A stretch of 9,559 nt of DNA from an uncultured Pseudomonadota bacterium. Lineage in GTDB: Bacteria; Myxococcota_A; UBA796; GCA-2862545. The stretch's first letter is position 1, and each line of letters begins with the position of its first letter. The stretch spans positions 1 through 9,559 of the forward strand of contig CALATR010000604.1 in assembly GCA_937891875.1 (NCBI GenBank), written 5' to 3'. The position numbers and the translations under genes were made by a program. Under the pieces are notes generated by a model. That model saw nothing but the letters and a program-made list of their open reading frames with translations, was not told the DNA's origin and did not search any database. Positions 1-6,418 of this stretch are shown piece by piece.

Positions 1-737
1 ACGATGCGGTCGAGCCCGCCGTAGTCGTGGCGCTTGAGGTTGGGTAGCAGCGGGCCGGCCTCGACCTCCTGATCCGCGACCACGTGCAGCAGCACCGACG
101 GGCCCTGTTCGGGGCCGTGCAGCAGGAGGCGCTCGCAGCGTCCGAGCACGTTGGTGAGGCGACCCTCTCCGTCGACGAAGGTGTAGGCGAGGAAGGAGAA
201 GTCCTGGGTGTCCGGTCCCCAGTGGCCGTGGAGCACGTCGCGGAGGACCTCTCCGGCGACGGCGGCGACCCGGACCAGGGTGGTGAACCAGCCGATCTCG
301 TCCTCGTCGCGATCGTAGGCGAAGGCGTGGGCGTGGCGCTCGTAGGCGCGCAGGCCGTCGGGGTCCAGGGCGATCCCCTCCTCGGCGGCGGTGCGGGCGG
401 CCAGCCGCGCCATGGCCTGGTCCAGCAGGGCGTACGGATCGCCGCTGTCGTCGTACTGCACGAGCTCGTCGCCGACCTCCACCTCGCTGCCCGCCGACGC
501 GATCGCGTGTCCGAGGGCGTCGGGCGGCCGCTCCATGCATGCGGTGCGGATGTCGCCGGCCTTGTCTGCCGACTCGGCGTGGCGGCGGACCGTCAGTACC
601 CGGGAGAGGGCCAGCACGATGGACAGATCGAGCTCCTCCTCCATCTCGGCCGTGGTCCGGTGATCGGTCAGGACGTAGAGCGGACGCCCGTCATCACGCT
701 CGGTCACGATGTCGATCCGGTCCAGGCTCGTGTACAT
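1..737 (-). CDS. Hypothetical acidic protein, 5' part only (3' end beyond left edge)
   Basis: This is an open minus-strand frame of 245 codons that reaches the left edge without a stop. The start is the ATG at 737-735, preceded by a GGAGGAG ribosome binding site 5 nt upstream. A nearer-upstream ATG lies in another frame that stops after 12 codons. I do not recognise the family. The product looks soluble: no signal peptide or membrane helix is visible, and it is rich in Asp, Glu, Arg and His. The first 50 residues (DRIDIV, then LYVLTDH, then an acidic helix) faintly recall the short DUF6572-type proteins, but this is a weak impression from memory. Later parts include an acidic stretch YDRDEDEIGW (141-150) and a beta-like YTFVDGEGRL segment (185-194). 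It is divergent from the membrane propeller gene and may share a control region with it. The antisense frame over this region has the Gly/Val/Ala-rich make-up of a shadow ORF. Confidence 0.75.
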   Translation of the reverse strand, partial: MYTSLDRIDIVTERDDGRPLYVLTDHRTTAEMEEELDLSIVLALSRVLTVRRHAESADKAGDIRTACMERPPDALGHAIASAGSEVEVGDELVQYDDSGDPYALLDQAMARLAARTAAEEGIALDPDGLRAYERHAHAFAYDRDEDEIGWFTTLVRVAAVAGEVLRDVLHGHWGPDTQDFSFLAYTFVDGEGRLTNVLGRCERLLLHGPEQGPSVLLHVVADQEVEAGPLLPNLKRHDYGGLDRI

Positions 738-790
738 GCCATCTCCTCCGTCGTGTGCAACCTGCCGACGTGCCCGTTGTCCGTGGTTAG

Positions 791-802
791 CGTCTCCAGA
801 CG
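791..802. repeat. Small perfect inverted repeat before the TTG start
   Basis: CGTCT (791-795) and AGACG (798-802) form a perfect 5-bp inverted repeat around a CC centre, directly abutting the GGAGG ribosome binding site of the propeller gene. As a DNA palindrome it could be a small operator half-site pair. As RNA it would form only a 4-bp stem with a TCCA loop. It is short enough to occur by chance in GC-rich DNA. Confidence 0.3.
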
Positions 803-807
803 GGAGG
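802..807 (+). promoter_or_regulatory. Ribosome binding site that fixes a TTG start
   Basis: GGGAGG lies 4 nt before the TTG at 812-814. No ATG or GTG upstream in this frame has a comparable site. The same 4-nt spacing is seen for most other genes in the window, which supports TTG as the initiator. Confidence 0.7.
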
Positions 808-811
808 TGCC

Positions 812-2650
812 TTGGCCGATCGTGAGCAGACCCCCATCACGGAGCCCATCGTCGTCGGCGAGCTGCTGGCGGGCGGAGAGGCCCTGCTGGTGGCGGCGGC
901 CCCGCTCTTCGTGCTCGTGTTCTGCGTCGTGCACGGCGTGACCGTGCAGGACATCGTGCGCACGGTGACGCCCACGCTGGCGGCGAACGAGCAGCTGGAC
1001 CTGTGGAGCGTCATCCTCGCGCCGAGCCTGCTCCTCTCCTCGGCGATCATCTCGTTCCTGATCGCCTTCGTCCTGGTCTTCGTCACCGCGGCCGGCGTGA
1101 TCGTGTGGCGGCTCGCCGCGTGGGGTCTGGGGACCGCCTCGGATCGCTCGTCGATGCGGCGCTACGGGGCGCTCGCCGACGCAGACACCGTGGCTGCGGA
1201 CGCCTGGAGCCGGAACCTGCCCGATCCCGATCCCGTCGGCTACGATCGCGGTGACGACGAGGACGTCGACCAGCCTCCCCCCGAGCCCGAGCCCAGCCGC
1301 CCCGGTGGGGCCCGACCCTCGCCCTTGCTCTCCCCGGTGGACTGGAGCGCCGAGCGGGAGATCTGCACGACCTGGACCAACCAGACCCACGCCTGGGTCG
1401 CCGCGATGAACGCCTGGATCGCGACCGGGGCCGAGCACGGCTGGGACGCGGCCGGCCCCCAACCCGAGGATCCCCGCACCGCCGATCTCACCCAGGCGAT
1501 CGTCGCCCTGGTCGAGCGCGCGAACCACCACGGCGACGGGCTCACCGTGCGCAAGAAGATCGCCACCGCCCACGCGCCCCTGATGCCCTGGCTCGAGGCT
1601 GGAACCCGAGCCGTCAGCAACCTGGTGCTCCTCGACGATGGCCGCTGCGTCGCCACCCTCGGTGAGCTCTGGTCGGACCCCGAGGTCCGCGTCTTCGATG
1701 CCCGCGGCGCCCACCGGGAGCTGCCCGGCGTCTCCCTGGTCGGCAGAACCGGGGCCTGGTTCGCCCTGTGGACCGCAGACGGCATCCAGCTGCGCCAGGA
1801 GCTTCTGGGGGAGGGCACGACCCTGCCCCTCCCCACGGGCTCCGAGGGCTCCACCGGCCCGGTCGACGCCAGCCGCCAGCACCCCGAAGCCCTCGCGCCG
1901 CTGCCCGACGGCTCTGGCGTCGTCGTCACCACCTCCTGCGGGGTGTTCCTGTCCCGACCCGGCGGCGTCACCCGCCTCTACCCGCCAACGGCGGAGCTCG
2001 CCGAGGAGATCGATCGGTGGAACACTGAGTTTGGCGAGGCGTTCGACCTGCGATTCGACATGGTGCACGCAGCGGTGAGCCCGGACGGAAGCCTCGTCGC
2101 CTGCGGCAGCCAGGACAGCCAGCACCTGCTCGTCGACCTCGACGGTGAGGTCGTCGCCCGCTTCGGGCCCGTGCACTCGTCCTACGCCCACCACGCGGGC
2201 TTCTCGCCAGACGGCGCGCTCACCATCGCGAACAGCTGCCACTTCTACAACGGCGTCACCGTCATCTCGGACGTCGCCGGCCTCCGGGGCGCCCACATCC
2301 CCGACGACGAGGAGGACCCGCGGCTGCGGACCCTGGACGAGGGCGCGCGAGTGTACTGCAGCGCCTGGCTGGACCGCAGCACGGTGCTCCTCGGAGATGC
2401 CCACGGCTACGTGCACGCCCGGGGTCTCGACGGCACGGACAAGGGCCGGCACTTCGTCGGCAGCACGGTCACCTCCCTGGCGGTCTCCGCCGCGGGGACC
2501 GACGTCGTCATCGGCACCGCCGCGGGCTTCCTCTCCTTCGTCGACCCCAGGCCCGTGGACGGCGCAGATCCCGCGGTCATCGGCACCCTGGGCTGGCGGG
2601 AGTGGCGGCGCTTCGTCGCCTGGAAGGGCAAGCCCGTGCTCACCTGGTGA
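812..2650 (+). CDS. Membrane-anchored beta-propeller-like protein (612 aa)
   Basis: The start is TTG, chosen because a GGGAGG site precedes it by 4 nt. Two hydrophobic helices (about residues 22-42 and 70-99) anchor the protein. They are followed by a disordered linker rich in Pro, Asp and Glu (about 136-171), a Trp-rich helical stretch (178-235) and then repeated beta-strand blocks from about 268 to the end. These blocks carry WD40/propeller-like turns such as AAVSPDGSLVACGSQDS (420-436), AGFSPDGALTIANS (462-475) and SLAVSAAGTDVVIGTAAG (555-572), which read as blades. The C-terminus is a compact aromatic signature, WREWRRFVAWKGKPVLTW (595-612). From memory, similar Trp-ended tails occur in uncharacterised bacterial propeller proteins. 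No enzyme motif is visible, so a scaffolding or sensing role at the inner membrane is the likeliest guess. The orientation of the propeller cannot be fixed. It stands alone between a divergent gene and the carboxylase operon. Confidence 0.85.
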   Translation: MADREQTPITEPIVVGELLAGGEALLVAAAPLFVLVFCVVHGVTVQDIVRTVTPTLAANEQLDLWSVILAPSLLLSSAIISFLIAFVLVFVTAAGVIVWRLAAWGLGTASDRSSMRRYGALADADTVAADAWSRNLPDPDPVGYDRGDDEDVDQPPPEPEPSRPGGARPSPLLSPVDWSAEREICTTWTNQTHAWVAAMNAWIATGAEHGWDAAGPQPEDPRTADLTQAIVALVERANHHGDGLTVRKKIATAHAPLMPWLEAGTRAVSNLVLLDDGRCVATLGELWSDPEVRVFDARGAHRELPGVSLVGRTGAWFALWTADGIQLRQELLGEGTTLPLPTGSEGSTGPVDASRQHPEALAPLPDGSGVVVTTSCGVFLSRPGGVTRLYPPTAELAEEIDRWNTEFGEAFDLRFDMVHAAVSPDGSLVACGSQDSQHLLVDLDGEVVARFGPVHSSYAHHAGFSPDGALTIANSCHFYNGVTVISDVAGLRGAHIPDDEEDPRLRTLDEGARVYCSAWLDRSTVLLGDAHGYVHARGLDGTDKGRHFVGSTVTSLAVSAAGTDVVIGTAAGFLSFVDPRPVDGADPAVIGTLGWREWRRFVAWKGKPVLTW

Positions 2651-2744
2651 TCCTGGCGCTGTGAGGCGTCCGTGTGCTTTGGGAGACACGGGTCGCGGGG
2701 TGGCTCCCAGCGGATACACGGCGCCCTTCGACCCGAGGAGCCGG
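2651..2744 (+). promoter_or_regulatory. Leader and possible promoter of the carboxylase operon
   Basis: These 94 non-coding bases precede accC. GATACA at 2713-2718 is a fair -10 candidate and would start transcription about 20 nt before the coding region. No good -35 box is found at the right distance. GAGGAG at 2735-2740 is the ribosome binding site, 4 nt before the ATG. The region also holds the hairpin listed separately. A promoter here is plausible because the upstream gene is unrelated, but read-through cannot be excluded. Confidence 0.35.
2670..2691. repeat. Inverted repeat / short hairpin between the propeller gene and accC
   Basis: CCGTGT (2670-2675) and ACACGG (2686-2691) pair perfectly over 6 bp around a 10-nt loop, and two G-T pairs could extend the stem. 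There is no T-run after it, so it is a poor intrinsic terminator. It could be a weak terminator for the propeller gene or an operator for the carboxylase operon. Neither is shown by the sequence. Confidence 0.3.
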
Positions 2745-4103
2745 ATGTTCCGACGACTGCTGATCGCGAACCGCGGTGAGGTCGCCGCCCGGGTGCTGCG
2801 CACGTGCAAGCGCCTGGGCATCGAGACCGTCGCCGTCGCCTCGCGCGCCGACCGGGAGGCCAGCTGGCTGGAGGGCGTGGACATCGTCGTCCCGCTCGGG
2901 CCGGCCCGCGCCGCCGAGTCCTACCTGGACGCCGACGCGCTCATCGAGGTGGGCCTGCGCCACCGGTGCGCCGCCGTGCATCCTGGGTGGGGATTCCTCT
3001 CGGAGAACGCCGTCTTTGCGCGTCGGTGCGAGGCCGCCGGACTGACCTTCGTCGGCCCCGATCCCCACCACATGGGTCTCATGGGCGACAAGGCCGTCGC
3101 CCGCGACACCATGGCTGCCCTGGGCATGCCGGTCATCCCCGGCAGTGACGGCGAGGTCGACAGCCTGGAGGAGGCCCGCGAGCTCGCCGATCGCATCGGC
3201 TACCCGGTGCTGCTCAAGGCGGTCGCCGGGGGTGGGGGGCGCGGCATGCGCGGGGTCGACAGCGCCGATCAGCTCGCCGATGCCTACCGGGACGCGACCG
3301 CCGAGGCCCTGGCCAGCTTCGGCGACGGCCGGCTCTACCTCGAGAAGCGCATCGTCGACGGCCGGCACGTCGAGGTGCAGATCCTCGCCGATGGCTTCGG
3401 CACCTGCCTGCACCTCGGCGAGCGCGAGTGCAGCGTGCAGCGCCGCCACCAGAAGGTGGTGGAGGAAGCGCCGAGCCCCGGCCTGTCGCCCGAGGAGCGC
3501 GCCCGGGTCCTGCCGCTGGTCGCCGACGTGGTGCGCCGCAGCGGCTACCGCAACGCCGGCACGGTCGAGATGCTCCTCGACGCCGACGGCAGCCTCTACT
3601 TCATGGAGATGAACACCCGCCTGCAGGTCGAGCACCCCGTCACCGAGCAGGTCACCGGCCTCGACCTCGTCGAGCTGCAGCTCCGGGTCGCGGCCAACCA
3701 GCGCCTGCCCCTCTCCCAGGCGGACATCGGCGTGAGCGGACATGCGCTGGAACTTCGGATCAACGCCGAGGATCCGGCGCAGGGCTTCCGTCCCGGACCG
3801 GGCACGGTGGACAAGCTCCACTTCCCCCAGGGAGAGGGCGTGCGGGTCGACACCCACCTGGCCCAGGGAGACCGCATCCCCCCCGACTACGACTCGATGA
3901 TCGCCAAGCTCATCCTCTCCGGACCCGACCGCGCCACCGTGCTCGAGCGGGCCCGGCAGGCGGTCGCTGCGACCGTCATCGAGGGCGTGCCGACCAACCT
4001 CGACCTGCACGGCGCCATCCTGCGCTGGCAGCCCTTCGTGTCCGGCAACTACCACACCAAGTCGCTGGAGCAGGACCTGCACCTGCTCGTGGGAGGCGCC
4101 TGA
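2745..4103 (+). CDS. accC: Biotin carboxylase subunit of an acyl-CoA carboxylase
   Basis: This cytoplasmic enzyme uses ATP and bicarbonate to carboxylate biotin on the partner carrier protein. The ATG at 2745 has GAGGAG 4 nt upstream and gives 452 aa, matching the roughly 450 aa of stand-alone AccC. The order is the N-terminal preATP-grasp domain (LLIANRGEVAARVLRT, 5-20), the ATP-grasp domain (about 115-320) and the C-terminal biotin carboxylase domain (about 335-445). Landmarks are intact: VHPGWGFLSEN (78-88), Lys116 and Lys158 for ATP, the glycine loop GGGGRGM (162-168), HVEVQILAD (208-216), the catalytic RRHQKVVEEAPSP (233-245, Lys237), and EMNTRLQVEHPVTE (288-301) with Glu288 and Arg292, plus metal-binding Glu275. 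No biotinyl domain is fused, so the carrier is a separate protein, as found downstream. Its stop overlaps the next start by 1 nt (TGATG), which implies translational coupling. An acetyl-, propionyl- or other acyl-CoA carboxylase would share this subunit; it does not decide the substrate. Confidence 0.97.
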   Translation: MFRRLLIANRGEVAARVLRTCKRLGIETVAVASRADREASWLEGVDIVVPLGPARAAESYLDADALIEVGLRHRCAAVHPGWGFLSENAVFARRCEAAGLTFVGPDPHHMGLMGDKAVARDTMAALGMPVIPGSDGEVDSLEEARELADRIGYPVLLKAVAGGGGRGMRGVDSADQLADAYRDATAEALASFGDGRLYLEKRIVDGRHVEVQILADGFGTCLHLGERECSVQRRHQKVVEEAPSPGLSPEERARVLPLVADVVRRSGYRNAGTVEMLLDADGSLYFMEMNTRLQVEHPVTEQVTGLDLVELQLRVAANQRLPLSQADIGVSGHALELRINAEDPAQGFRPGPGTVDKLHFPQGEGVRVDTHLAQGDRIPPDYDSMIAKLILSGPDRATVLERARQAVAATVIEGVPTNLDLHGAILRWQPFVSGNYHTKSLEQDLHLLVGGA

Positions 4104-5827
4104 TGGCTCGCATCCACCTGCACCCCATCGGCTCCGAGCTGGACGGCGTGGTCGGGCCCGAGGACGCCGCGCGCAACCGCTTGCACCACCAGGGCCTCGA
4201 GGCCGATCTCCAGGAGAAGCTCGACCAGGTCCACGCTGGCTGGGGCGAGCGCGCCGCCAACCGGGTCCACGAGAAGGGCAAGCTGACCACCTGGGAGCGC
4301 ATCGAGGCCCTCATCGACGAGGACAGCGAGGTGTTCGAGGTCGGCACCCTGGTGAACTGGGGTCGCGCGTTCAAGGGCAGCAAGCGCGAGGCCCCCGGCG
4401 CCGGCGTCGTCACCTGCTTCGCCCGCATCGAGCAGCGCTGGTGCATCGTCATCGCCAACGACAACACCGTCGCCAGCGGCGCGTGGTGGCCCAGGACCCC
4501 GGAGAAGATCGAGCGCGCCCAGGAGATGGCCCTGCGGCTGCGGCTGCCGGTGGTCTACCTGGTCGACTGCAGCGGTCTCTTCCTGCCCGAGCAGAGCCTG
4601 ACGTTTGCCGGGCCCAAGGGTGCGGGCCACATCTTCAAGCAGAACGCCCGCCTGGCCGACCACGGCGTGCCCCAGGTGGCGGGCGTCTTCGGCGACTGCA
4701 TCGCGGGCGGCGGCTACATGCCGATCATCAGCGATCGCGTCTACATGACCGAGAACGCCTACATGGTCATCGCCGGTGCCGCCCTCATCAAGGGCGCCAA
4801 GTCGCTGCAGCTGACCAGCCTCGACATCGGTGGGCCCGAGGTGCACGTGCACCAGTCCCGCTGTGCCGACGTCCGCGTGCCCGACGACCCCACGGCGCTG
4901 GCGATGATCCGCGAGGAGATCGCCCGACTCCCGAGCTCCGCCGCCGACTTCTATCGCCACGGCGTCTCCGCGGCCGAGCCCCGCTTCGACCCGGCGGACG
5001 TGCCGGCGCTCTTCCCCAAGGATCACCGCCAGTACGTCGACATCGAGGAGGTCATCGCCCGCCTGGTCGACGACTCGCTGTTCCACGAGGTCATGGCGGA
5101 CACCGGCCGGGAGATGATCACCGGCGTGGCCCGGGTGAACGGCCTGTGGGCCGGCTTCATCGGCAACCGCCAGGGCATCGTCGACGAGCCCGGGGTCGGC
5201 CGGCGTCCTGGTGGGGCGCTCTACCGCGAGGGCATCGCCAAGATCGCCCAGTTTGCCCGGGCGTGCGGCGAGGACGGCATCCCCATCGTGTGGCTGCAGG
5301 ACATCTCGGGCTTCGACATCGGCGTCGAGGCCGAGCGGCTCGGTCTCCTCGGCTACGGCAGCAGCCTCATCTACGCGAACGCCACCCAGACGGCACCCAT
5401 GTTCACGGTGCTCCTGCGCAAGGCCAGCGGGGCCGGCTTCTACGCCATGGCCGGCATGCCCTACGATCCGGTGGTGCAGCTCTCGACGCCCATCACCCGG
5501 CTCGCGGTCATGGAGGGGCGCACCCTCGCCATCGCGACCTACAACAGCAAGCTCGACGACGACTTCCAGATCGCCACCGACGATCCCGAAGAGCGCGCCG
5601 CCATCGAGGAGGGCATGAAGAAGACCGCGGCCCGCATCGAGGCGGACATGGACCCGGTCGCCTCGGCCGCCCGCATGGACACGGACGAGATCGTGCCCCT
5701 GGGAGATCTGCGGCGTTGGCTGTGCTGTCTCGTTGAGTCTGCATGGCAGTCGGCCGGCTACCGGCGGACCAAGAATCCCCGGATCTGGAGCATCCACGAC
5801 CTGGAGGTCCTGTGCGCGCGGCGGTGA
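4103..5827 (+). CDS. Acyl-CoA carboxyltransferase subunit, glutaconyl-CoA decarboxylase (GcdA) type
   Basis: This subunit transfers the carboxyl group between carboxybiotin and an acyl-CoA. The ATG at 4103 overlaps the accC stop and gives 574 aa; the reading frame is open further upstream only as a shadow of accC. It has two crotonase-like halves. The N-lobe has VVYLVDCSGLFLPEQ (150-164) and GDCIAGGGYMP (197-207), and the C-lobe has GRRPGGALYREGIAKI (366-381), IVWLQDISGFDIG (395-407), LLGYGSSLIYA (415-425) and LRKASGAGFYAM (438-449). From memory, these blocks match Acidaminococcus GcdA (587 aa, with equivalents such as VLNCSG, NPAGGGY, IQDTTGIDVG, LLGLGQSLIY and TLRKGTAAAHY) better than AccD or PccB. 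GcdA normally works in a sodium-pumping decarboxylase. Here a biotin carboxylase gene sits beside it instead, so carboxylation is the likely direction. The substrate is unknown; acetyl-, crotonyl/glutaconyl- or methylcrotonyl-like CoA are all possible. The 3' end overlaps the carrier gene by 16 nt. Confidence 0.94.
   Translation: MARIHLHPIGSELDGVVGPEDAARNRLHHQGLEADLQEKLDQVHAGWGERAANRVHEKGKLTTWERIEALIDEDSEVFEVGTLVNWGRAFKGSKREAPGAGVVTCFARIEQRWCIVIANDNTVASGAWWPRTPEKIERAQEMALRLRLPVVYLVDCSGLFLPEQSLTFAGPKGAGHIFKQNARLADHGVPQVAGVFGDCIAGGGYMPIISDRVYMTENAYMVIAGAALIKGAKSLQLTSLDIGGPEVHVHQSRCADVRVPDDPTALAMIREEIARLPSSAADFYRHGVSAAEPRFDPADVPALFPKDHRQYVDIEEVIARLVDDSLFHEVMADTGREMITGVARVNGLWAGFIGNRQGIVDEPGVGRRPGGALYREGIAKIAQFARACGEDGIPIVWLQDISGFDIGVEAERLGLLGYGSSLIYANATQTAPMFTVLLRKASGAGFYAMAGMPYDPVVQLSTPITRLAVMEGRTLAIATYNSKLDDDFQIATDDPEERAAIEEGMKKTAARIEADMDPVASAARMDTDEIVPLGDLRRWLCCLVESAWQSAGYRRTKNPRIWSIHDLEVLCARR
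5803..5807 (+). promoter_or_regulatory. Ribosome binding site that sets the carrier-protein start
   Basis: GGAGG inside the end of the carboxyltransferase gene lies 4 nt before GTG 5812. An in-frame ATG at 5743 would overlap the upstream gene by 85 nt and lacks such a site. A second in-frame GTG at 5824 forms a GTGA overlap with the stop but is 16 nt from the GGAGG. The 5812 start is therefore preferred. Confidence 0.6.
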
Positions 5828-6348
5828 ACGAAGACGGCGTGCTCGGCGCGCCCTCGGTGGGGACCTGGTACCCGCGGATCGGCCTGGGAGCGCCCCTGCA
5901 CCCGGGTGACGTGATCGGCGTGCTCCACCGGGCGGGGAGTGTGCTGGAGGTGGCGGCGCCGCGGGGAGCTGGCGGCGTGGCGACGTCGGTGGCCGCGGCG
6001 GGCACCTGGGTCGGCTACGGCGAGGAGATCGCCACGATGGGCGAGGGGACCGGCGCGCTGGGGACCCACGCGCCACCGAAGGCCCGGCCAGCGGACGTGC
6101 CCGACGACGTCAGCGTGCTGGCCGCGGACACCGACGGCACCATCTACCTGCGCCCCGAGCCCGGCTCGCCCGCGTTCACCGAGGCTGGCGCCACGGTCAG
6201 CCCGCTGGACACGGTCGCGCTGGTCGAGGTCATGAAGACCTTCACCCCGGTCCGCGCCGAGGCCGGCGGCACCGTCGTGCGCGTGTGTGTCGAGGACGGA
6301 GCCAGCGTCGCGGCCGGCGACGCGCTGTTCTGGATCCGGGAGGGGTAG
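5812..6348 (+). CDS. Biotin carboxyl carrier protein with tandem biotinyl-like domains
   Basis: This is the swinging-arm subunit of the carboxylase, carrying biotin between AccC and the carboxyltransferase. The GTG start at 5812 gives 178 aa. The C-terminal domain (about 100-178) is a full biotinyl domain: DGTIYLRPEPGSPAFTEAG (107-125) resembles the thumb-bearing segment of AccB, EVMK (139-142) holds the biotin lysine Lys142, and a second hairpin DGASVAAGDALFWI (162-175) closes the fold. The motif is MKTF rather than the usual MKM. The N-terminal part (about 9-77) looks like another biotinyl/lipoyl fold: GAPSVGTWY (12-20), LHPGDVIGVL (29-38), then a closing GTWVGYGEEIATM (64-76). However, it has no MK motif at the expected turn, where the sequence reads HRAGSVLEVAAP (39-50), so it cannot carry biotin. 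An Ala/Pro linker (about 81-98) joins the two. The degenerate domain may be structural, docking the carrier on its partners. It is the last gene of the carboxylase operon, and a biotin ligase acting elsewhere is needed. Confidence 0.92.
   Translation: MRAAVNEDGVLGAPSVGTWYPRIGLGAPLHPGDVIGVLHRAGSVLEVAAPRGAGGVATSVAAAGTWVGYGEEIATMGEGTGALGTHAPPKARPADVPDDVSVLAADTDGTIYLRPEPGSPAFTEAGATVSPLDTVALVEVMKTFTPVRAEAGGTVVRVCVEDGASVAAGDALFWIREG
6235..6237 (+). other. Codon of the predicted biotinylated lysine (Lys142)
   Basis: This AAG codon lies in the EVMKTF context of the carrier protein's C-terminal domain. In the biotinyl family, the lysine after Met at this hairpin is the one modified by biotin ligase. 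It is the only MK motif in the protein, so the predicted stoichiometry is one biotin per chain. Confidence 0.9.
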
Positions 6349-6387
6349 GTCATCTGTCCCGCGCACCGTGGATTGCTGCCGCCGACG

Positions 6388-6396
6388 TGGTAGCAT
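6388..6396 (+). promoter_or_regulatory. Candidate extended -10 promoter of the envelope operon
   Basis: TGG-TAGCAT (6388-6396) fits an extended -10 element (TGN plus a TATAAT-like hexamer) in the 70-nt gap after the carboxylase operon. Transcription would begin near 6403, leaving a short leader of about 16 nt that contains the ribosome binding site. A -35 box at normal spacing is poor (TGGATT at about 6369-6374), which is tolerable for extended -10 promoters. This is motif reading only. Confidence 0.45.
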
Positions 6397-6409
6397 GCGC
6401 CGTCTTCAC

Positions 6410-6415
6410 GGAGGA
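6410..6415 (+). promoter_or_regulatory. Ribosome binding site that sets a GTG start
   Basis: GGAGGA lies just before GTG 6419. The frame is open upstream (including an ATG at about 6395 and a GTG near 6287), but those starts overlap the carrier gene or the candidate promoter and would put an Arg/Ser-rich tail before a perfect signal peptide. The 6419 start gives a normal signal sequence. Confidence 0.75.
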
Positions 6416-6418
6416 ATC

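Larger units (their letters stand above)
738..811. promoter_or_regulatory. Divergent intergenic region between the minus-strand gene and the propeller gene
   Basis: These 74 bases separate two genes that point away from each other, so both promoters should lie here or overlap the gene starts. On the plus strand TGGTTAGCGT (784-793) loosely resembles an extended -10 element, but I find no convincing -35 box. On the minus strand no promoter stands out. Both ribosome binding sites are clear: CTCCTCC on the plus strand at about 743-749 for the leftward gene, and GGGAGG at 802-807 for the rightward gene. A promoter here is inferred from gene arrangement more than from motifs. Confidence 0.5.

Noticed and set aside
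84..941. Plus-strand open frame of 285 codons at the left edge
   Set aside because: It overlaps both the minus-strand gene and the start of the propeller gene. It has no good ribosome binding site, and it shows the Val/Gly/Ala-rich pattern of a shadow frame.
2670..2691. Intrinsic terminator after the propeller gene
   Set aside because: The 6-bp stem has a 10-nt loop and no T-run, so I list it only as an inverted repeat of unknown role.
704..2884. Long minus-strand open frame of 726 codons opposite the propeller gene
   Set aside because: It covers the real plus-strand gene and the starts of both neighbours. Its product is a Gly/Val/Asp/Arg-rich string with no domains, typical of antisense frames in DNA with high G/C at third positions. 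It has no suitable ribosome binding site.
2640..4082. Minus-strand open frame of 480 codons opposite accC
   Set aside because: It mirrors the codon structure of accC and has no recognisable motif.
3428..4102. Upstream extension of the carboxyltransferase frame into accC
   Set aside because: The extension reads as Arg/Pro/Gly-rich noise over conserved accC sequence. The TGATG overlap at 4101-4105 gives a natural start.
5743..5811. ATG start at 5743 for the carrier protein
   Set aside because: It would overlap the carboxyltransferase gene by 85 nt and add residues that do not look like a biotinyl domain. GTG 5812 has a GGAGG site.
4049..6076. Minus-strand open frame of 675 codons opposite the carboxyltransferase and carrier genes
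   Set aside because: The plus-strand genes have unmistakable family motifs. The antisense product is low-complexity and spans two genes, so it is a composition artefact.
6287..6418. Upstream start for the exported TPR-like protein
   Set aside because: The added Arg/Ser-rich residues overlap the carrier gene and would bury the clear signal peptide. GTG 6419 has a strong ribosome binding site.
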